Shown here in pieces: positions 56,531-64,000 of a DNA stretch of 64,000 nucleotides. The translations under genes and the position numbers were made by a program. The stretch is from Beverwykella pulmonaria (lineage: Eukaryota > Ascomycota > Dothideomycetes > Pleosporales > Melanommataceae), in the NCBI GenBank assembly GCA_001599595.1, contig BCHH01000019.1, positions 374,411 through 438,410 of the forward strand, in the 5' to 3' direction. The notes beneath the pieces are model-generated. The model had not been told where the DNA came from. It saw nothing but the letters and a program-made list of their open reading frames with translations, and ran no database searches. Positions within the stretch are counted from its first letter, which is position 1. Every line of letters begins with the position of its first letter.

Positions 56531-57450
56531 ATGTTATCACTTTCACTGGCCATTAGCCTTCTTACCCTGAAGCCGCTTGTTGCAGGTCAGTCAGGGAATC
56601 CCGTCCCAAAAAACGTACCCAAGCTAGGTGGAGCTCCAATTCCATTTGGACCGGCTCCAACTGGTTGCAATGCATATGAAATCTTGATCGGTGAGTAGTC
56701 TTAAAAAGTACTAGCCGACTCGCTACCTCAGAAGCTAAAGACTCATAGCCCGTGGTACAAGCGAACCTGGTCCTTTTGGTGTCAGTAGGTTATCCTGTCC
56801 GTCATCGATGGTATATTTTGCTCATCTTCCTAGTCGTTGGTGACCCGCTGGTCGTAGAAGTGAAAAAGCTTCTACCAGACGCTCGGGGCTATGCTATTCG
56901 GGTACCAGATAACTTACCAGTTCTTTCATATGCACGTACTGACGGAGCAACGTCAGTATCCGGCCGACATGTCAAGCAATGGTACAGATATCGGAGCCGC
57001 AGATGTTGTAAGGCGGATCAGTGCGCAGAGCGAGGCATGTCCCCAGCAAAAGTTCGCCCTGGTCGGCTACTCTCAAGGCGCAAGAGTGGTTCTTATCGGC
57101 GCCACGCGATTGAGCGAAGCAGATCAGGAGAAAGTGGTAGCAGCAGCAGCAGTGTATGGTGACTCGGGAGCGAAACGAGGCACTGTCAACTTTCCCCCCA
57201 AAATCCTCGCTCGGGCGAGAGACAATTGCGTTCCAGGAGACCCGGTATGTTGATCTTGGTGTTGCGAGCTCCCGTGGACTGAATAGTCGTAGGCATGTTC
57301 CCCTGGAAGTGACTTACGCCCCATCTACAGTACAACGCCAAAGGTGCAACGTACCATCGAGATTCTGCACAATTCATAGCGGCCGGGTTCAAGGGAGAAT
57401 CGCTTCCAAAGTTGAATTCAACGCCAGGAACTCCCAAAGGCAGCCGTTAA
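56531..57450 (+). CDS. Cutinase-family serine esterase, secreted
   Basis: Five exons (56531-56690, 56749-56784, 56834-56901, 56957-57244, 57331-57450) give 223 residues, the usual size. A signal peptide covers about 1-18. Motifs in order: ARGTSEPGPFG, the nucleophile elbow GYSQG (Ser127), VYGD, CVPGDP with Asp183, and His193 in TYHRD, a full Ser-Asp-His triad. Cutinases hydrolyse plant cutin and related polyesters outside the cell. Only three cysteines remain (46, 116, 179); the one that normally follows the GDxV segment is missing in the spliced product, because the GTATGT donor lies where VC would be encoded. Exon 2 is 36 nt. Exon joins are all in phase. Confidence 0.87.
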
Positions 57451-58432
57451 TGTTCAGATTGAAGAGAAATCAGTTGCTAAAGGATGTTACCATGTAGTTA
57501 GAGAAATAGAAATCCTACAGAGTCAAAGGACCTTCCCAATGCATTAGTCGACGTCGGTGAGCGCGCCAGACGAATTTTGACCTTCCAAGAATCCCTCTAA
57601 AGGTGCTGTAATTGGGCGCAACCTCGAATCTGTCGAGTAACGTTCCGAGTCCTTGAATTTGGTGTACTTATCCTCCTTCTCAGTGTCTTCTTCTGAGAAA
57701 TCATTAATCTGATCAAGCGGCGCTCTGGCGTGCTCCTATATATTCCCCTGTAGATACACCGAAAACGGAAATGGATTTGGTGAAATCAGTCTAGTAGATA
57801 TACAGAGGGAGTGTCTCGCTCCAAAGAGGAAGACCCTGAGTACCGTGTCGATGTATAGGACTTATATATTCATATAGGAGTTAGCATATTGCTTCAAGTA
57901 TGGCTTTCTAGTCAGTCTTCCAGTGTATCGGGAAATGGAGGGACCACCCGATTCAACTAGAGGTGGATCTCGCGCTAATCCGATTCCCCTTGAGGGGTTG
58001 GGCAATCTGGAGGAAAATAGAGTAAAGGGCTGTGCGTTCCGAACGCCGAAAGCCGATCCTGGTCAATCGCCTCGACGTCCTGTTAAGATCAATCTGTCCG
58101 CGATCGAAGTGATTCGCTTGGAAGCATCTAGATTGGAGGCAATCACGATGATAATCTGACTCTGACTCGTCGACATGAAAGTCAATCCGATCTAGGCATT
58201 CGATTTACGAAGGACAGTTCCCGCAACTCGTTCTAGTTCATGATGTCTATACGAAGCAGTGGATTTGGTTTGAAGGTGAAGGGGTAGAAGTAGGACCTGC
58301 TTTCCCTTGAGTCTCCACAGTCGTTCTTATTGGCGTGTTAAAGTGTCGGGAGGGTTGTTTAACTTATTTTGATATCTAACTACCTAAGACAGCGATGTTG
58401 GGGCCAGGGGAAGTTGATTTTCTGTGGATGCT
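57451..58432. other. Intergenic region, no gene supported
   Basis: About 1 kb between the convergent cutinase and ankyrin genes. A 78-codon open frame at 57923-58159 has no recognisable content. Confidence 0.45.
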
Positions 58433-61400
58433 TCAAATGCGTCTATAAACTGGGTGCTTCGGGTGGAAAGAGACTGGATCGCTGTCCATTGAAAATTGGC
58501 TTATTCCCGTCCCACAGGTTCTGGGCATCAGTCTCATGGCCAACTCTTGAGGTACCTCGTCCGAACCTATGGCATCAGCCCCGGCCTCGAGCAGCACCTC
58601 AACAATGGTCTCATGCCCATAGATCTTAGCCCAACAGAGTGGCGTCTGGCCATATCCATCTCGAAGATTGACGTCAGCACCAGCCTTGATGAGCATCGAC
58701 ACAATGGGTGCATTCCCATGGGAGGACGCCGTTGAGAGTGGTGTGGAACGGAAGTCATCACGACTAGGACGATCGATGTCAACCTCGGCCAACTTGAGCA
58801 GCAGTGCTGTGACTCCCTCATGTCCACTCGTAGCAGCAAGAAACAGCGGTGTTCGACCCCAACGATCCTCCACTCTGGGGTCCGCTTTCCCATTGTTGAG
58901 CAAGAATTCGACGACGCCGTCGTGTCCGTTTTTGGCTGCCTGCATTAAAGGGGTACATCCGTCTTTGGCTCTGAGATTCGGGTTTGCGGTCGCGTTTACC
59001 AGCGCTTCGACGGCTTTCTCGCGCCCCTCTGAAGCAGCCAAGTACAGAGGAGTTCTTCCCCGGCAGTCCGGCTCATCGATGATCCTCGTGAGGATGCCAC
59101 TCTGTTTCTTGTTCGACAGATAATACATGATAGCCTCCCAATCTCCACATCGTGCAGAGCAGTGAATAGGGAGCTGTCCGTCTCTTCCCTTGATTTCTGC
59201 ATTCGCACCGCCCTCTAAAAGCACTCTGATCAACCATGTGCGATGTTGCAGCGCAAGGTGATGCATGACAGTCTTCCCTCCGATGTCTAATGAATTGAAA
59301 CCGATTCCAAACTTGTACGGGGTGATGATGGACACGCGGGGTGCACAAAGCTGGTAGCGTTCACGATCCCAGCCACTTGAATCCGTGTCTTTGCTAAAGG
59401 TGAAGTCGTCCTCGACGATTGCTTGCGGCTGTTGTTGGCATTCTGAGTTCTCAAAGGTCTCGTTTTCCCGGGAAAGTCTCTGGATCTCTCGAAAGGCTGA
59501 TTCGTATTGTTCTGCTCTTCCCTGGCTCTCATATCTTCCCCGAAGAGTGATTGGCAAACTCTGAATTGCCTCGGATAGTTGTCGAAGATCGTATGCACTG
59601 AGAGCCTGGCTGTTTCGAGGAAGCTCGTATTCCAAATCTTTTTCGTCGGCTAGGAATTCCGGGAGCGCTTGAACAAAAAACTCCACCCCTGCAGCAAGAG
59701 CCCTTGAAACAAATCTATCTAGCCGAAGGACATCCCCGATTCTCGCCTGAGCAAGCATCAGGAGATCAGTATATGTTTTCGAAGCCTTTTTCCAGTGGTT
59801 GTCTTCTTCGAACTTGCGCGCTTGTTCGATCATCGAGTCAGCCACGATTTCGACGGGTAATCTTGCTGCGAAACTAAGAGGAGGAATCATTCCGAGGTAG
59901 ATTTGCTCTAGTGTCCCAAGCCCGGTACTCTGAATTGTCTTTGCCAATGATATTAATTCTGGAATCTCGAGGCGAATTGAGTGCAGCGTCTTTGGGTCGT
60001 CGATCCGGCTAGTTCGCGGGTCTACGGAGCCTTCATTGAGAAGTTCATTCCAATCCCTGTCTTTGATTTCCCACAAGAATGCGAAGAATATGTGTTGAGC
60101 CATCGAGTGAGCCCACGGTGCAGAGGTAGCTAAGTCAGGAAGCTCGGCGTCGTAGTCCTCGAGCCATTGCCGGTAAGTGATCTTGCCAGGACGGTACACT
60201 CGCATTATTCTGGGAAATTTGACACGGTGGCTGCTCATTTGCTCAGACACGCCAGTTCCCCAGCAAAAGACATCATTCTCATGTTCCGAAACGCCAGGTT
60301 TGCCATCCAGGAGCTCTTGACCGTTGCACCACACCAGATCTTGATACAATGCGAATGTGTTTGGGCATAGACGCCGCCGAGTAACCTTTGTCAGTTTGTC
60401 GCTACCGGCCTGTAGCCAATCGTTGTTATAGCTGTCTGTCTCCGAAGCCTTGGTTTGTGATACCTGATAACGTCGGTAGTTCCACAAGGACAGTGCTGCT
60501 TCAAATTTGGTTGCATCCGCCATTCTTTTCCCCATTCCCTCTTTAGTTGACGCAGGTTTGACTCTGAAATCGACATTTTGGACAGATCTTGAAGGTCCAG
60601 CTAGGTGTTTGACACCAACGCTCCAGTTGATGGCCTTTGAGTTAACTAATTTCAGCCTTCGTAGCACGATATCGATGGATTTTGCCAGTGCGATCGCGTC
60701 GTCTGAGAAGCCACCGCCCCATCTCGTCAGATCGCCTAAACGATGTCTGTAGTCTATGGCGATTTGTTCCAAACTGGGCTCATATACCACTTCCTGAGTC
60801 GCTGCCTCGATTCGTGCTTCTCCATGACGAGTGTCAAGTTGTGGCGGAGAGGTGTGTCGATGTTGGGTATCTGATGCTGAAATTTGAACGTGCCTGGAGT
60901 CTCGAGCAGGTTCAGCGACAGATCCGATTACACTCTCAGAACTTGCGCACCTGTCGCTGACCGTGTCGTTGTCCGTGTTGTTGGCTGAAGGATCAATTTC
61001 AACACCGGTGTTTGAAGGAATGCCAAAGCGGAAGTCTTCGTCGTCATCGTCATCGGAGTCAGTCGCTTCTAAAGGAGCCCAATCGATGATCTTCCAGCTA
61101 GAACTACCTCCAGTATCAGAGGCAGCTATGGTGGCGTGGCTAGCTTTGGCCCTGGTATCTGCGTTCCTGTCAATAGCTGCGTCGGTGTTGGAGTCGATTG
61201 AGATGTGATTCACTGCCTCTTCCATTGCGTTCGCACTACTGGCGGCGCCGGCCTCAGGGTCAACTGAGATCTGAGTCTTGGATTCGATAGGGACATCGGT
61301 GTCGACATCGCCGTCGCTTGGGTTAGTGTCCATCCCGACTGTAGAATTTCCCTCAATTTCTGAGTGCATAGGAATGTCGACATGGGCATCGCTGTGAATT

Positions 61401-63480
61401 GTGTCGGTATCGACTTCCCCTTGAGATTCAACTTCGGATTTGAGTTCGTCGTCAGTCTTAGCATCCGCTGAACGATAAACGTTGGTGCCTTTCTGCCTGG
61501 AATTGCCTCCGGCACTGGAGGTCACTAGAGTGGTGCGCCTTGCTTCCATCTCGCCACCAGCGTTCCTAACTCTGCCGGTGACTGGGCGGCGGGCCGGCGG
61601 GCCGGGGGGTGGGTCGGCTTGGAGAGTCATTCCACGGTTGACCTTTGAAAGGTTGGTGTTGGCGTCGCTGTCGCTGGTATCAATTTCGGCTGGGAGGTCA
61701 ATTTTAATATGGTCCCGCCCGTGATTTGCTCTAGGTTGATGTAAAGCTCTGGCAGAGGGTGGTACGGCTTCGATCTCGGAATCTGCGTTCGCGCCAGTTT
61801 TGGTGTCGACTGAAGGGTCGATATCTAATTTGAGGTTTGAGGAGACGCCCCAGTCGCTCTCACTGTCCGTGGGATAAATGTGACTGTCGGCTGAGGGGTC
61901 GGGTTCTAAGTCGATGTTCGAGGGGACGTCCCAGTTGCTCTCACTGTCCGTAGTATCGGTGTTGATTTCACGTTTGAGATCAAACTCCAGTTCGAAATCA
62001 GGAGCACTGTTTTCCCACTCTGGGTCAAGTGCAGGAAAGCTGTTTGGCCCTTCTCGTTTCTTGGAATAGTCTGTCAAACAATCGCTGTGGCGGGCCAAGA
62101 AGAGAGCTAACCAGTCCAGCTCATATCCTTTCGGCAGTTTTCGTCTCCCTGGAGTCTTGGTGAGCCCTTTCCTAGCCAAAGCCCTCAGACAGGTCATGAT
62201 TCCGACAGCTGCTAGCTGCGCTACTGCATTTGACCAGTTCGAGAAACGGAAACCGACAAACTGGACTATGAATCCGAATAGGCCTGATGCGACAGCTATA
62301 ACAGTGACGAATTGATGCCGCTCCAGCGCTTCAAGAGGCTTCCGACAAGACGTCCGGACGTCATCTCGGGCGTTTTCCGTTGTCAAGAGATATGAATTAA
62401 AGCTCTGGTTGCCAACTTCCTCCCCGGTTTGTAACCACATGAGATGCATATCGGCGTTGTCTTGATGACTTCGATGCTGCCATGTAGCTTCCTCGGTACT
62501 ATGCTCGATGATCCATGAGCAGAGAGCCATGCCGAGAACCAGACAAACGGTTCCGGTGACCAGCAATGGAAACCCGACCTTCGAGTTGATGCCACCAAGT
62601 CTTCCTTGCCAGTATGGATGGTATGCTGTTGATGCCGAGAACACCAGGACACCTGATTGAAGCACAATCCCGCAAACAGCGTAGAATGCGAGCAGAGTGT
62701 GATTGTCATTAGGATGTAGATTGAGTGAAATGTTTGGCGCAGCGTCTTCGAACGTTTGATCTGGTTCGTAAGGATCACGGCTGGCTGTAGGAACCCCATC
62801 GTCGACTACTGATTCCAAGTCTCGTTTTTCTTTCTCTTCCCTGGCGCTTGCCTTCGCCTCTGAGTTTTTTTTCTGGCCAACTATTTTTTTCAGAATAGAT
62901 GACCAGGTAGAAGCTTCTGGGCCACATGTGAGCTTTTCTTGTGCTTACAATGCAGCATAGACGGCCACGAACCTTTTTGGACCATGTAACCGCCAGTTTC
63001 CTGAAGCGTGGACAAACCAAGTGATTTCGGATTCTTGCGTTTTTCGGCTTCTGAGTATATCAGTTGCTTCAACCTTGGCTTTCCCACCGCGCGGATCATC
63101 GCCTGTCCGTTCCACAGCTCACATATCTCGTGAGAAGTCGAGGACATGACTTCAATCTCAACAGCGGCGAGATTTTCCCTTGCTCGACCGATCAAGGCTT
63201 TTAGCCATGTTGGCCCTCCGGCGCGAATGGCGCAAACTAGAGCGGTGATAATTCCTAAAGGAGCCATGGCAAATACTACATTCATGTCAGACTGCGCAGA
63301 GAATGGATCAGATGCGCCATTACCAATGTGATCGTAGTAAGTGAAAGATTCGGAAAGGAATTGCTGCGCGAAACGTTCACCGAAAAGGGCGAGCAGACTG
63401 GGGTCATCAGCAACAGAGCTAAGTATTGGGAAGAGAGACACACGGAGCAAGATCAGAGAAGAGATTGTTTGCGAACTCAT
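58433..63480 (-). CDS. Large membrane-anchored ankyrin-repeat protein
   Basis: Two exons (63480-62973 and 62916-58433) give 1663 residues. The start MSSQTISSLILL was chosen because no ATG lies further upstream in frame. Hydrophobic segments occur in exon 1 (MNVVFAMAPLGIITALVCAI) and several in exon 2, near HTLLAFYAVCGIVLQSGVLVF, VGFPLLVTGTVCLVLGMAL and FVTVIAVASGLFGFIVQFVG. A very acidic Asp/Ser-rich region with repeated DSESNWDVPSN-type units follows, then a conserved helical region, then about six ankyrin repeats near the C-terminus (GRTPLYLAASEG, CTPLMQAAKNGH, GRTPLFLAATSGHEG). Related proteins are common in filamentous fungi and of unknown function. The 56-bp intron has a GTTCGT donor, slightly unusual; the frame requires it. 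Confidence 0.82.
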
Positions 63481-64000
63481 TTCCGCTCTCTTGAGTAGAG
63501 TTGGAAGCCATAGTTCCGAATTCCTGAGCCTTTGCTGGCTCGCGATGCCTAGTCTAGCGAACGCGTCGCACAACGTGGGAGCCACTCTCAAGGCCAGAGG
63601 AGGCTAGTAGGTATTTCAGCTCCAGAATGGCTCATTTGAGATCCCGGACGATCATGTCTATCGAAAGGTGGCAGACTGCTGAAGAAATTTCTCGGAGCAG
63701 GCAGCTTGGAGCGGGTGCGGCTGAATCACCCCGCAACTGCAGCGTCCTCTCGTTGATGCGCTGGTGTGTGGCGCGACACGTGGGCAGCGCTGCAGCAGCC
63801 TGTTACAATGGAGCGTTCTTATCTAGTGTAGATTTGACATGAAAATCGCAAGGCACGCTCAACCGTTAGGCCGGACAGGCCAATGTTGAAAGATGGACCC
63901 CTGGTATCCCCTCGTCCCTTACAAGAAGATGAATTGTGTGACCTAACTTGGACTGCCAAAGTCGAAAGTCCTTGCAAACGGTCAGTGATTTTATGGTGTT
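63481..64000. other. Right edge, upstream flank of the ankyrin-repeat gene
   Basis: The frame of exon 1 stays open for about 110 bases upstream of 63480 but has no further ATG. No other gene is visible before the window ends. Confidence 0.4.

Noticed and set aside
57923..58159. 78-codon open frame after the cutinase gene
   Set aside because: No domain, no splice partners and no unusual codon signal.

Overview
The window is nuclear DNA of a filamentous ascomycete (Pezizomycotina). Genes have short GT-AG introns, mostly 48-100 bp. There is a PalC pH-signalling protein, a fungal calnexin, a Fun30-type remodeller, HET and NACHT incompatibility-type genes, a cutinase, and point mutations of the kind left by repeat-induced point mutation (RIP). 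A Dothideomycete is plausible, but the sequence alone does not fix the class. I saw no rRNA, convincing tRNA or CRISPR array. Most gene models below were joined by hand across introns. Their exon lengths sum to whole codons, apart from the first gene, which is cut by the window edge.

Positions 1-31400 are a conserved housekeeping block. In order it holds: a coiled-coil protein cut by the left edge (minus); a CUE/CCCH/SMR nuclease-like protein (minus), divergent from a Tvp38-type membrane protein (plus); Fun30 (minus), divergent from the V-ATPase assembly factor Vma21 (plus); a DUF2406-type protein (minus); mitochondrial methylmalonate-semialdehyde dehydrogenase (minus); calnexin (minus); an SH3BGR/thioredoxin-fold protein with an acidic tail (minus); an APC permease (minus); palC (minus); the complex I 12 kDa subunit (minus); a small Cys/His-containing protein (minus); and a 14-helix-type MFS exporter (minus). 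ER/Golgi and endomembrane functions recur (Tvp38, Vma21, calnexin, PalC), but nothing shows that the genes are co-regulated.

Positions 31400-45700 are gene-poorer: a Reg1/Hex2-like PP1 regulatory subunit (plus), an AT-rich stretch with a degraded coding-like segment, a bZIP factor whose first exon seems to lie 0.5 kb upstream (minus), an aldo-keto reductase (minus), and a secreted proline-rich protein (plus). Remnants of a dispersed repeat with terminal inverted repeats lie near 1.3, 25.7 and 32.4-32.7 kb. One of them lies inside the palC intron.

Positions 45700-58400 are accessory. An intact 995-residue HET-domain gene (minus) is flanked by two decayed TPR arrays of the kind found at the end of fungal NLR proteins. 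Next comes a HET-NACHT NLR pseudogene (plus). It has six in-frame stops, at least five explicable by C-to-T change, and is split inside its HET domain by 2.6 kb of unrelated DNA. That DNA carries a small intact gene of unknown function and a 173-bp pogo-like MITE with TA target duplications. A cutinase gene starts about 100 bp after the pseudogene. The right end holds a large membrane-anchored ankyrin-repeat protein (minus).
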